NCBI RefSeq assembly: GCF_028583425.1
Contig: NC_072801.1
Coordinates: forward strand, 64,805,766-64,869,765
DNA from: Eublepharis macularius
Lineage: Eukaryota > Chordata > Lepidosauria > Squamata > Eublepharidae
Length of the DNA: 64,000 nucleotides
Reading direction: 5' to 3'
A program made the position numbers and the translations under genes. The notes beneath the pieces were generated by a model. It saw nothing but the letters and a program-made list of their open reading frames with translations, was not told the DNA's origin and ran no database searches. Each line of letters begins with the position of its first letter. Within the stretch, counting starts at the first letter, position 1. Below, piece after piece: positions 1 to 10,172 of the stretch.

Positions 1-444
1 TCACAAAACACTCACATAAAGTTTGATAGAGAACATTCCGTGAAAGTCTTAAGCAGATCTCCTGCCCCATTCACAGAGGACAGCTGGAATAGCACAACAG
101 TTTTAAAAGCAGGAAATTCTCAGAGAGAGAAAGAGGTGTACAGTGTAATGTTACATTTGTCTAAGTCCATTGACTTTATTGGGTTTAAGACAGCAATGTT
201 AGCCATCTTTCCCTTTACTGTGGAGGTTCCATCCTTGTTCTAGACTCTTGATGAACCGTACAGGGAAGAAATCAGACTTAAGACTTGAGAACATCTGCAT
301 TCATTCAGTTATGATTATCAGCTGGCCTTCCTCAGGCAAACCACTGTTTATGTACCTCATTTTAATTAATGCCTGTGATGAGTCCCACATCCTGTGAGGA
401 TACAGAATCACATGGACATGCTGTTTGACTGTATCTTTTCCCAG

Positions 445-687
445 GGGGCCATTTTGTGGACAGACATCAGGAGGAGCTGATCGAACGAGTGACGGAGGTC
501 CCCCTGAACCAGCTTCGTGGGTTTGCACTGGATGAGGAGCAATATGAGACTCTCCTTCACTGCGCCACAGCCAAGATGCAGATGTTAGCCCTGTTCCAGA
601 TGGAGCAGAAGTGGAACAGGCAGCAGAAGGATCGACTGTACCGAGCGCTGGCAGAAACCAATCCAGATGTTATTAAAATTCTCGAGG
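445..687 (+). CDS. CARD exon 1 of FIIND-CARD gene
   Basis: This exon is 243 bp (81 codons), phase 1 at both ends, with acceptor TTTTCCCAG and donor GGTAAAT. It encodes one death-fold CARD: the opening GGHFVDRHQEELIERVTEV, a middle LDEEQYETLL, and the C-terminal W-N-R-Q-Q-K-D-R-L-Y-R-A-L helix. The order and spacing match the C-terminal CARD of NLRP1/CARD8, including the Leu-x-Glu-Glu-Gln-Tyr-Glu signature and the Trp followed by Lys-Asp-x-Leu-Tyr. It closely resembles the terminal CARD at 25.7 kb, so a tandem origin by exon duplication is likely. The frame runs past the donor to a stop at about 746, which is intronic read-through. A CARD mediates homotypic binding to ASC or caspase-1. Which partner this one binds cannot be told from sequence. 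Confidence 0.88.
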
Positions 688-1611
688 GTAAATCCAGAAG
701 CAGCTTTCTATACTGTGTCTTCATGAAGCTTGAATGTTTATTGTGAAGGAGAAAACACCATGTTTTGAATGAATTATCAGATTGGATCCATGGATGGACT
801 GCCATTTAACTTTAGGCCACTACTCTAGAGGGTCACCAGTGGCCCTGAGCAAACAGAACCCAGTCCCAGCAACTCCACCAGTGCCTCAGTGCCTCTGGGA
901 CCACTTTATTGGCTCAGACTGTTCCCTGGCAATGGCAGTTGGTGTCAGCTCATGTATTATCTCCTCCCACATGGCTGCCAGTTTACAGGAAGAAGCAGCG
1001 AGTGATCAAATACCCACTGCTAGATCTGCTTTCAGCAGAGCATCCCTGCATCACTAGCTTGTAGCACGGGAAGGATATTTCAACTTGCCTTCCTCCAGGG
1101 CAAATTTCACTTTCCACTCCTTTCTTATTGGGGTGGGGTAGGGGGTAGAAGTGAGGATGATCCACGATTCCTGTGGGTGTCATTCTCCATTGCTGGATTA
1201 CAGCCATACAGAATAAAGTTTGGTCAGTACTAGGGAAAAGAGAGAGAGTTTTGCTGCTTCTGAAGATTATTTCATTATGAGATACCTTAATTTGCTTTAT
1301 TGTTTAGGAAATATGCAGCATTTTTGTAACTTTTATTCGTAGCCTAGCAGAATTAAAAACAGCAGATTCCAGGACCTGTTCTGTTCCCCCCTTCCACCCA
1401 CCCCCCCACCCCGGGCCCCAGTTCTGCCTGATTGTGGTTTCCTCCTCTCTGGTGCTGCTGCACTGATAGTCGTATGCAGCAAAGAACAACATGGCATTCC
1501 CTTCGTCTCTTAAGGTTGCTTTTATCATTTTAATACACTAGAGGAGATCCTATCATGTGTCTCCTGGAGTTAAAGGTAATTTGGCACTAGGAAATTTGGC
1601 AGTAGTATGTA
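688..1611. other. Intron, no recognisable feature
   Basis: Intron after CARD 1. I see only short C-rich and A/T-rich runs and no convincing exon or repeat. Confidence 0.5.
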
Positions 1612-2445
1612 TTTATTTAAAACATTTGTATCTCACCTTTTCACCCAGTTAGGGCCTTCAAGGTGGTGGAAAATTAAAAAGACATTAAAATCAACTTTAA
1701 AACTGTATATGTATATAAAGCCAGAGATTAGACACAGAAAAGCATAAAACTGGAAGGGCTCCCCAAGGAGATTCACAGCAATTAAAAACAGACAGAAAGG
1801 TCAGGTAGATTTGAATGGGACCAGGTGATCCCTAAAGTATGCTGGTCCCAGGATGAATAGGGTTTTAAAGTCAATACCAGCAGCATCTTTAATTGGGCCT
1901 GGAAGCACATTGAAAGCCAGTGAAGACAGAACATGACTGGCATGATACGGTCCCCACAACCCACCCCAGACAGCACCCTCGCTGCAACGTTGAAGGGCAG
2001 CAGCAGCACGTAGAGAGCATTGCACTAATCCAGGGCTTTTTTTCTGGGAAAAGAGGTGGTGGAACTCAGTGGGTTGCCCTCGGCGAAAATGGTCACATGG
2101 CTGGTGGCCCCACCCCCTGATCTCCAGACAGAGGGGAGTTTAGATTGCCCTCTGTCTGGAGATCAGGGGGCAGGGCCACCAGCCATGTGACCATTTTCAA
2201 GAGGTTCCAGAACTCCGTTCGCCCGTGTTCCTGCTGAAAAGAAGCCCTGCACTAATCTAATAGGGATGATACCAGGTCATATATCAGAGTAGCAAAATCT
2301 TTCTTATATGGAAAAGGCTGCAGCCGGCTTACTAGCCAAAGCTGTTGAAAAGGACCCTGGCCAGTGCTGCTATCTGCTTATCCAACCGGAGCCTCCCTGC
2401 CCCCTCGACCCCGTACAACAGTAGCCCCAGGCTGCAAATCTGTTC
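1612..2445 (-). mobile_element. L2/CR1-type LINE 3' fragment, antisense
   Basis: On the minus strand LQRCSEGAVWGGLWGPYHAS and FNVLPGPIKDAAGIDFKTLF resemble the end of L2/CR1 ORF2. The tail (TTTAAAACATTTGTATCTCA on the + strand) is the 3' end. A hAT MITE (2031-2249) is inserted in it. Confidence 0.65.
2031..2249. mobile_element. hAT hairpin MITE, CAGGGCTTTTTT family
   Basis: Termini CAGGGCTTTTTTTCTGGG and the complement, with perfect 8-bp duplication CACTAATC (2023-2030, 2250-2257). The interior is palindromic around CTCCAGACAGAGGGGAGTTT. Confidence 0.92.
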
Positions 2446-2488
2446 CTTTAGATTGCAGTGATTGAGACTGTAATTTGTTTCATATCAG

Positions 2489-2716
2489 AGGAACATTTTA
2501 TTGAAAAGCACCGGGAGGAATTGATTCATCGAGCCTCCAGAGTTGATGCTATCTTACGTCGGCTCCAGGATCAACAGTCCCTGATGAAAGAGGGCTCAGA
2601 CCAGCAGAAAATGGAGCAGTTGTACACACAAGTGCCAAAGTGGAACAGGAAGCAGAAAGATTATCTGTACATGGTGCTGAAGACGACCAATGGACCCCTT
2701 GTTGCAGAAATGGAAG
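2489..2716 (+). CDS. CARD exon 2 of FIIND-CARD gene
   Basis: The exon is 228 bp, phase 1-1, with acceptor CATATCAG and donor GGTAAAAT. The product begins EEHFIEKHREELIHRASRVDA and ends with KWNRKQKDYLYMVLKTTNGP, a CARD of about 76 residues. It lacks the LDEEQYE loop seen in the first and last CARDs and instead reads LQDQQSLMKEGSDQQKMEQL, so it has diverged between helices 2 and 4. The symmetric phase lets this exon be gained or skipped without a frameshift. It lies about 1.8 kb downstream of CARD 1, after an intron filled by an antisense LINE tail and a hAT hairpin. Confidence 0.87.
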
Positions 2717-2932
2717 GTAAAATTACTACTTCTTAACTTAGAACTTTGAATTTGAAACTACTCCAGGGGCTTGGGCTGGAATAGATCTTGGGGCCTCAAA
2801 TAGGATTTCACTTGACCTGAAAGTGTTCTCAGACTTACGCTGCTTCTGCATCATTAGGGAACATCCATTGTTCCTGTGAAAACATAAACCTGCCCAGCTG
2901 GACTTACGTGTCTAACATCTCTCTTTTCTCAG

Positions 2933-3181
2933 AGGGGCACTTTGTTGAGAGGCACAAGAAAGAGTTGATTGAAAATGTCACTAAGGTACAAAGAGTGGCA
3001 CAATTACTGCTACGTTATATAAACTGTCGTCAATTGTATGTCAACATTGTGAAGAAGGATACAGACAAGGAACGAATGGAGATACTCTGCAACGTGGTGC
3101 CAAGCTGGAATGGGGTCTGGAAGAACCGTCTGTACCAAGAACTAAGGGCAACAAATGAACCCCTGATTAAGGAGCTTGAGG
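2933..3181 (+). CDS. CARD exon 3 of FIIND-CARD gene
   Basis: The exon is 249 bp (83 codons), phase 1-1, only 216 bp downstream of CARD 2. It has acceptor CTTTTCTCAG and donor GGTAAGTC. It encodes EGHFVERHKKELIENVTKVQ at the start and VPSWNGVWKNRLYQELRATN near the end. The Trp-Asn and Leu-Tyr-x-x-Leu positions of the CARD C-terminal helices are kept. The middle contains a basic segment (VKKDTDKERMEIL) with a few more residues than CARD 2. Together with exons 1 and 2 it makes a row of three CARDs upstream of the FIIND. That arrangement is not found in human NLRP1 or CARD8, which each carry one C-terminal CARD. Confidence 0.87.
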
Positions 3182-3523
3182 GTAAGTCAGTGGGCTGCAA
3201 TTCATTGCCAATGTTCCAAGTTCTTTGTTAATATATATTAAATAACCACATGAAATCGGAATTTAGAATACCATGCAAGTTGCTCAGTAGCAAAAATCAA
3301 ATCTCATGGTGAAGAGGAATGCAGAACGCTTCAATAATGATGTCATACAGAAAAAAATCAGTTTGATTCATCAATTAATGTGGAAGAGTCCAAATGACAT
3401 GCGACACTAAATATGTGTCCACCAGAGATGGGCTGCTAGGGTGGTGATGTGATGCTGGGATGTGAATGGGTTGGAATTAAAAAAACAACTGCTGCTGCTA
3501 TGGCCTTTGCCATGCGGTTACTA

Positions 3524-4004
3524 AGGGTCACTCTAAATGTTACTTGCTTCACGAGTTCCCTATGGAGTCAACCTGGGCTCCACACAGACACACAGCAGCT
3601 CTGGGGAACGGCTTCCATTAAAGAGAGAGAGAGAGAGAGAGAGACCAAATGGGCTCAGAAAGCTGCTGCCAGGGGAGGGAGGCCTCCTGCCTTCGTCCAA
3701 GCTTCCCCCCCCCCCCGTGCAAAAACAGTGAAGGGGGAGAGTTTTTCCATTTCTGCTGCTGCACGTGGAGGTATTGTGTGCAAGTGTGGCAGCAGAAACA
3801 GACCCCACCCCTGGCAGTGTATTTTACAGGGGGAAATGCTTCGGAGAAAGGCAAGAGCATTCCCTCCCCTGGAGGCAGCTTTCCAAGCCCATTTGGGCTC
3901 TCCTTTTTTATGTAAGCCGTTCCCCAGAGCTGCTGAGTGTCTGTACAGAGCCCAGGTTGGCTCCGTAGCAAACTCATGATGGAAGTAACATTTAGAGTGA
4001 CCCT
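3524..4004. mobile_element. TIR element with (GA)n interior
   Basis: Termini AGGGTCACTCTAAATGTTAC and the complement GTAACATTTAGAGTGACCCT, with longer inverted blocks (GCTCTGGGGAACGGCTTCC and complement). A (GA)n tract lies at 3621-3643. The overlapping open frames on both strands are by-products of this structure. No clear target duplication is seen. Confidence 0.7.
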
Positions 4005-4810
4005 AACACTTTAATTTGAGCCTAAGAAATACCATGAAGTAATAGTAGTGATGGTTTCTTCTGATAACATGATGTTTCTTTTGTAACTTTAATATGGGGG
4101 CTCCAACTAATATGGGCAGCCGAAGCTTGCTGCTTCAGGTTTTGGGCATTTCCAAATGTTTTCGGAATATTTTTGGGGTGTACACCCCTATTCATTAGAT
4201 TGGATTGGACTGGATTGGATTAGGAATTTCAGACTCTGAAATTTTGAGAAAGAATTTTGAAAAAAAAATGTCTACGCTGGCAGAGGGAATCTGTTAGAAT
4301 TCAGATTTGTGAGATGGGTTTCGGATGTTTAGAGCCCCCCTCCTTTTTGCATATTTTAAAATATGATTCCAAAGAAATGAAATGTTTGGGAAAGGGAATG
4401 GAAGATTTCACTTTTGGTAGAGGATACAGAAAAAACCCTTTCTCATAATAGTGTAATTTCCCAAGTTTACTACCATTTATCTCATCATGATGCATTGTGC
4501 TGGGTTCCGGGAAGCGGTGGCACTTCCAGGAGTGATGTCACTTCCAGGAGTGATGTGATCATACATTTCCGGGAGCAAGCACACGCACATGTGATAATAG
4601 AGAGTTCCACCACCTCTTTTCCCAGAACAAAAGCCATGGTGGGATGACCGGCATAGACATGATTTGGATAATTCTTGTGATGTTGCACCATGGGACAATT
4701 GATCAAAGAATTGGATTTCAGGGTTCCCAAGAAGTAAAGCATGCTCTGCTTGGTAAAGGGGAAATGGTGGCCCTTTCTGCTAAGATCTAATCTTTCTTCT
4801 TTTGATGTAG

Positions 4811-4887
4811 GTAGAAGAAGCAGTAAAGAGGGCTTGGTTCCTGACCCACTTGCAGAGGAGAAATGCTACTTGTGCCCAAAGGAGAAG
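4811..4887 (+). CDS. Linker exon between CARDs and FIIND
   Basis: This 77-bp exon follows TTTTGATGTAG and ends at GAGAAG|GTAAAG. It takes the frame from phase 1 to phase 0 and encodes G-R-R-S-S-K-E-G-L-V-P-D-P-L-A-E-E-K followed by CYLCPKEK. Nothing in the peptide identifies a domain. It may be a flexible linker, and the CxxC pair is too small to call a zinc site. It is placed in the model because its phases fit both neighbours and it sits between the CARD and FIIND exons. This is one of the weaker exons. Confidence 0.5.
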
Positions 4888-5578
4888 GTAAAGGTATTGC
4901 TCTTTGATGAGGGTAGGCTTTTCTGGATACTGAGTAGTTATTCTATATAAGAAACATTGCCTGGTTAAAGAAACCAAATAACCATCAGAACCAAGGTGTG
5001 TTGAAGTATATACCATCCCAATAGGGGAGATGTCCAAAGTTATCAGTAGCCACCCTGTCCCCAAGAAAGTGCCTCTGCCATCCTGGCTTCACTTGCTACT
5101 TTCTCCCTCCCCCAGGTGCACAGATGGAAAATTAAGGCTCAAAATAAATCATGATTTAGCATGTCACTGGAATTGCAAACTGTGGTTTCTTTCTTGCCAA
5201 CAAACTAGGATTCTAAATCACATTAGTGGTTTGTTCATCATACACGAATGCAGCCAGAACCTGTAAGCCAAGACTCTTGTAGGAATTTAGCTTCAGCTGT
5301 AAGAGCAATGGGTTTTAATCTTCTAACAACCATTGGAAAATGTGTATATCTTGCATTTAGGGTAGATTGATGTCCCAAGAAAAATTTCCATGTATGTAGG
5401 AATAAAAAATGTCCCACGAAGGCTGTCTCTCTCCACAGCATGTTCCCTGCATCACTTTTATTAATAAACTCATGGGAGGGTGGAATACTCCAATGGCAAA
5501 AAGGATTTTTATTTCTTACCACAGTTGCTTTTTTGTTTACAGAAAGTAATCTGTAAGTGGCTGTACTTTAGAGACATT

Positions 5579-5645
5579 GAGCCAAGCCACATGTGACAAA
5601 TTACACTTGCCAGGCAAGTGTCATTTGTCACTTGTGGCTTGGCTC
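5579..5645. mobile_element. 67-bp hairpin MITE
   Basis: Arms GAGCCAAGCCACATGTGACA and the complement TGTGGCTTGGCTC pair over about 31 of 33 positions, with 3-bp flanks ATT/ATT. This is the smallest member of the GAGCCAAGC family. A transcript would fold into a near-perfect stem. Confidence 0.75.
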
Positions 5646-5739
5646 ATTGTCACCTGTATGGTAGTAAACAATGTCCTAAGATTAAAAAGTTCTAAAGCTG
5701 CGTTTCCTCTGTATTCTACCCAAAGAAGCAAACTGATCT

Positions 5740-6965
5740 AGCTAGTTCACACCAAGGGTAATTTGAAAGGTTTTAATCTTCTCTGCTTAGTTAATGGCCA
5801 TGTCTTTCTCCAGTGCAAAGATACTTCCTTAATGCAGGAGGCTCTTCCTCTGATGTTAGAGAAAGATTCCTTGTGTTGGTGGAAAGCACCACAATAACTG
5901 AGCAGAGTGGTTGTATGCAACTCACCGTGTCCCCTGTGCTCTTCAACATCTACATGAAACTTCTGGGTGAGATTATTGGGAGATTTGTATTGTTTTGTCA
6001 CCACTATGTGGATGACATGCAGTTCTATTTCGAGCTGCTGGCTGATTCCAGTGAAGCTGTAGAAACTCTGAACCAGTTCTTGGAGGCAGTTACCGAGTGG
6101 ATGTGGGCTAATAAACTGAAGTCTAATCCTGACAAGATGGAAATGCTATTGGAGGCCGGAAGATCTGAACCAGGATTTAAGGTGTCACCTGTTCTGTTTG
6201 GGATTGCACTCCCCTTGAAGGAACTGGTCTGTAGTTTGGAAGTGCTCTTGGATCCAGACCTGTTGCTTCCTAAGTAGAGTGGAGCTTTGGCCAGAGGTAC
6301 CTTTTACCAGTTTCAGCTGGTTAGCCAACTGTGGCCTTTTATGGGTGGAAAAGATCTGCCCACTGAGGTACATGCACTCTTTGTGGGGCTGCCCTTGAGA
6401 AGTGTCTGGAAACTTCAGTTGGTGCAGAATGCTGCAGCCAGGATGTTAACTGGAGTGGGTCATATGGACCATATCACCCCCGTCATGGCCCATCCGTGCT
6501 GGCTCCCAGTCTGTTTCTAGGGACAATTCAAGGAGCTGGTATTGACCTTTAAAGCCTTACATGGCTTGGGAACACCTAATCCCGTATGAACCTACTCAAC
6601 CATGGCAGTCATCTTCTAAGGCCTTGCTTTGGGTGCCCCCACCTTCTGAGAAGGCCCCCTTAACCATGACACCAAAACTGTCAAACTCCCTCCCAGGGAG
6701 ACTCTGCTGTCCCTTTTCTGTTGCCATCTTCGGCCGGAAGGAGAGGACTTGTTTTATTTGGTATTCCCCCAGTAATCCTCCTCCCTGCCAAATTTTTTAA
6801 CTGGTTTTAGTTTTAACTTTGGTTTTGTTTCATTGATGTGTGGGGTTTTAATGGTTTTTACAATGTGATTTTATTATGCATATTTTTAATCTGTTAGCTG
6901 CCTTGGCGGCCCTAATGAGGGCAGAAAGGCTGAGTGTATGGTAAATTTTGTAAATAAATAATAAA
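5740..6965 (+). mobile_element. L2/CR1-clade LINE 3' portion, sense
   Basis: A broken RT frame (5813-6277) contains SPVLFNIYMKLLGEIIGRFV and the active site Y-V-D-D followed by QFYF, then LEAVTEWMWANKLKSNPDKM. Further on come LQLVQNAAARMLTGVG and the HITPVM...CWLPVCF block. It ends with GCTGCCTTGGCGGCCCTAAT and an AAATAAATAATAAAAG tail typical of L2/CR1-type LINEs. Frame breaks make it inactive. It lies in the intron between the linker exons. Confidence 0.8.
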
Positions 6966-7237
6966 AGTAAAGTCCTTGATCCAGTGCTTTAAAGTAATAA
7001 TGATAAGAATATCCACGTTATATCCCACCTCCCAGTCTTCTTACCCTTTATTAGTATAATATGGATGGATTAGCTACAAACTCCAGTGGGAGGCTCTGCT
7101 GTTCAGAGATATGGAATTCAGTCGGCCATTATGATTGGGAGTGCTGGAAGTATGATTGGATCCAGAGTTTCAAAGATCCTCGTGGATTCCAAAACCAAGT
7201 CCTGGCCACTTCTTAAAGTAATCTCTTGTTCTCCAGG

Positions 7238-7298
7238 GTTTTCCAGTGGTTCAACCTGAATTCATTCCAGATGCTGAAGGGAAACTGAAGACATACAG
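7238..7298 (+). CDS. Short exon leading into the FIIND
   Basis: The exon follows TTGTTCTCCAG and ends at ACATACAG|GTGAGG. It encodes GFPVVQPEFIPDAEGKLKTY, ending in phase 2. The next exon supplies the base completing the Arg codon. The Pro-Glu-Phe-x-Pro run resembles the segment just before the ZU5-like half of FIIND in NLRP1/CARD8. My base count is uncertain by one here, so the exact frame should be checked. It lies about 270 bp beyond the sense-strand LINE that fills the preceding intron. Confidence 0.55.
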
Positions 7299-8173
7299 GT
7301 GAGGATCTAGGATAGCCGTCATGGAGCCACTGAGAACCTTTAGCCAGAATTTTCTTTTGGAGATCAAAGTGCAGCACCCGTGATCTTCTGTCTAATCTCT
7401 TCCAACTACCATTGGTATGTTGTCAATGTATCAAATATGCCCTCAGAATGAGGTACGTATAAATACTTCAAAATAGCCCCTCCAACGGTTGGGAGAGCCA
7501 GGAGGCTGGCACATTGCCAGGGGGAGACTTGGAATGCTACTGGTGCCCGGATGCCTCAGAGGGCAAGGTGGGACGAAACTCATGGGTCAGGGGGGCTGTT
7601 TTCTCTGCATCATGTAGAACAACCCTGTACGGACCTCTGAGGCATCTGGGCACCACTTGCTGCCCAGCTTCCATCTGGCAAATGCCACTCACCTGGCTCC
7701 CCCAACCCTCAGAGGGGATTTTCTCTCTTCCTTTTTGTATTTCACCCCACCACTTGGTCTTTGTAGGAAAGGCCCAGCAAGAGGGCCAAGTTTCCCAGCC
7801 CCCCTGCATTGGCTTGTCGCCTTAAGGCCTTGCCTCGTGCCTGAATCTCCTGCTTGCAGTCCTTGCCCACAGGAGGAGAATCAGCAGTTTGCCAACAGAC
7901 CTCCTCCTGGTGTGCCCATTTTAAAATAGGATGTTCGAGCAGTGGAAGCCTATGCGGTACAACAGAGAACCCAAACAGAAAGCAGTGAAGGTGGTGTTGG
8001 GGAGCAAAGAAGAAAGAATGAAGAGAGGAAAAGATCTCTGAGGGCAACTATCTTCTGTCTTTTGTTAGCTATCTTCTAGTCCTCTATCAGTGCATTCTGT
8101 ACGGAGCTACACTCGTCTTAGTCCATTGAAGTGTAGAGCCTGGCCTAACTATATCTGACTCTGACTCAGATAG

Positions 8174-9134
8174 CAGTAGAAAAGAGCAAGAGCCCAGTAG
8201 CACCTCTAAGACTAACAAAATTTGTGGCATGGTATGAGCTTTCATGAGTCACAGCCCACTTCTTCAGATTCCTGAATCTGAAGAAGTGAGCTGTGACCAG
8301 GGCTTTTTTTCTGCCAGAATGCTCTGGAATGACATTCCAGCACTTCTCCGTGTGTGGTGGCTCCGCCCCCAGTTCTCCAAATGGAGATCAGTTCCCCTAG
8401 AGTAAATGGCCATTAAGGTAAGCCTGCTTCTGAGAGGGGGGGAAGCACACGCAGCAGGAGGGTGGGTGAATGGCCTGGAACAAGCCGCTGCCAGGTGGGG
8501 AAGCAATCCCCCACTTGGCAGCAGCCCAATCCAGGCCAAATCGAGCCTGATCCTGGCCATTTCAGGCGCATTTCAGCTCAATTTGGGCCCAAAACAGACT
8601 GGATCGGGCCGCTGCCAGGTGGGGGAGTATTCTCTCATGTGGCATCAGCCCATTCCAGGCTGATTCGGGCCCGATTCTGGCTGTTTCGGGCCTGTTTCAG
8701 ACCAATTTGGGCCCAAAATGGCTTGGATCTGGCCGCTGCCAGGTGGGGGAGTGCTTCCCCATGCTGCAGCAGCCTGTTTTGGGCTGATTCAGGACCAATC
8801 CTAGCTGAATTCGGCCTGATCCAGGCCGAATCAGGCCCCTTGGGGAGCACGGGAGTGCTCCCGGCGCAGCCATGACCTGTGTGATGACATCAGTTTCTGA
8901 ATGAAGTCATCATGCATTTCTGGGAGCACGTGCATGCATGTAATGACGGGCGCCACCTTCTCCTGGAAGTTGCCCAGAGTGAGAGTTCCCCCACCTCTTT
9001 CCCCAGAAAAAAGCCCCAGCTGTGACTCAAGAAAGCTCATGCCCTACCATAAATTTTATCAGTCTTAGAGGGACTACTGGGCTCTTGCTCTTTTCTACTG
9101 CTACAGACAGACTAACATGGCTACCCATCTTGAT
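8174..9134. mobile_element. Inverted-repeat retroposon-like element with nested MITE
   Basis: The ends carry inverted copies of GAGCCCAGTAGCACCTCTAA and the complement. A 13-bp direct repeat CTRACTCAGATAG (8161-8173 and 9135-9147, one mismatch) flanks it. It is the same family as 55868-56485. The class is unknown to me. Confidence 0.7.
8298..9018. mobile_element. hAT MITE nested inside an inverted-repeat retroposon
   Basis: The left end is CAGGGCTTTTTTTCTG and the right end AGAAAAAAGCCCCA. A perfect 8-bp duplication GCTGTGAC lies at 8290-8297 and 9019-9026. The interior has three repeats of about 123 bp containing CCGCTGCCAGGTGGGG. Confidence 0.85.
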
Positions 9135-9617
9135 CTAACTCAGATAGTTAGGCATCAGGAGTGTTTTCCAAATGTGCAAGGGCCCAATTTAAATTGGGAC
9201 TAGAGCCTCATCTAGTCCCTCATCTATATCCCTCATCTTCCCCCCAGCACTGTTCTGTTGACTTGAAATGGATCTAGAAGGTGCTATTTGCTACTTGGGG
9301 AGGGTGTACATGTAGCCAATCAGTACAGTTACAATAACATGTAGACCGAGCCTGAGAAATCTCATTAACTGGGCCTAGCAATCCCAGCATCTTCAGTCAA
9401 AACTGAAATCTCCCTGTTTTTCCTTGAGATTGCTCAGGAACACATGAAATAAAGTTTCTCTGACCTATTCACCTGATCAAATTGGATCCTGATTAGTAGC
9501 AGCACATCTAATCTACAGACAGCCACTCCTCCCCTAACAGTTAGTAAAGATCAAAAATCTGACATTTTGGAAAATTATTCATAATACATTCTTCCTCTTC
9601 TATCTCTGACATTACAG

Positions 9618-9841
9618 AATTCGGCTGCCCGGGGCTGGCATTTTCTTTTGCTCGGTAACTGAGCTCAAGTTTGAAGTGAGGGCAGCCGTGACTGTCAAAT
9701 ATACATACGGCTCCTGGGATGAGCACCTGAGCGAGGCTGAGATGCAGACATGGGTGGTGGCTGGTCCGTTGTTTGACATTCATGCAGATCCAGCAGGGGA
9801 GGTGGCAGCTGTTCACCTCCCTCATTTTATATGTCTTCAAG
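9618..9841 (+). CDS. FIIND exon 1 (ZU5-like half)
   Basis: The exon is 224 bp, from acceptor GACATTACAG to donor AAGGTAAGG, taking phase 2 to phase 1. It encodes IRLPGAGIFFCSVTELKFEV, then AVTVKYTYGSW, WVVAGPLFDIHADP and AVHLPHFICLQ. These are the hallmark blocks of the FIIND ZU5 subdomain: the Trp-x-Val-Ala-Gly-Pro-Leu-x-Asp-Ile motif and the Ala-Val-His-Leu-Pro-His-Phe motif are both present. Together with the next exon it forms the part that stays non-covalently attached after autocleavage. No stop or frameshift is visible. Confidence 0.93.
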
Positions 9842-10172
9842 GTAAGGCAGCTTTGAGGCAATAAGGCAATTCTAGGCTGCTTCGATGTTGTATCAGTTCA
9901 CTGTGGAGCTTGCATTGCTGCTGCAATGAAATCTCCATAGTGAATGGAGGTGCCTTCCACATGGAGTTTTGGTCCATCTTTTCTCTTCAATTGCAGAAGG
10001 GGGTGCTTCCACATGACACCATGCTCATCCCGAGCATCATGTATGTGGCTCCTGGGACTTTTCCTTTTGACCAGGAGCAATAAAATACATCGTCTTTGGG
10101 GTTTGGAAAATTTGGAACAAGGCAAAGGGGAAACCTGGATAGTGAATAATTAGGGGGAGCATCATGTGTATG

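Noticed and set aside
3449..3979. 176-codon frame on the + strand with overlapping frames on both strands
   Set aside because: It crosses a (GA)n tract and both inverted ends of a TIR element, with no splice or domain support.
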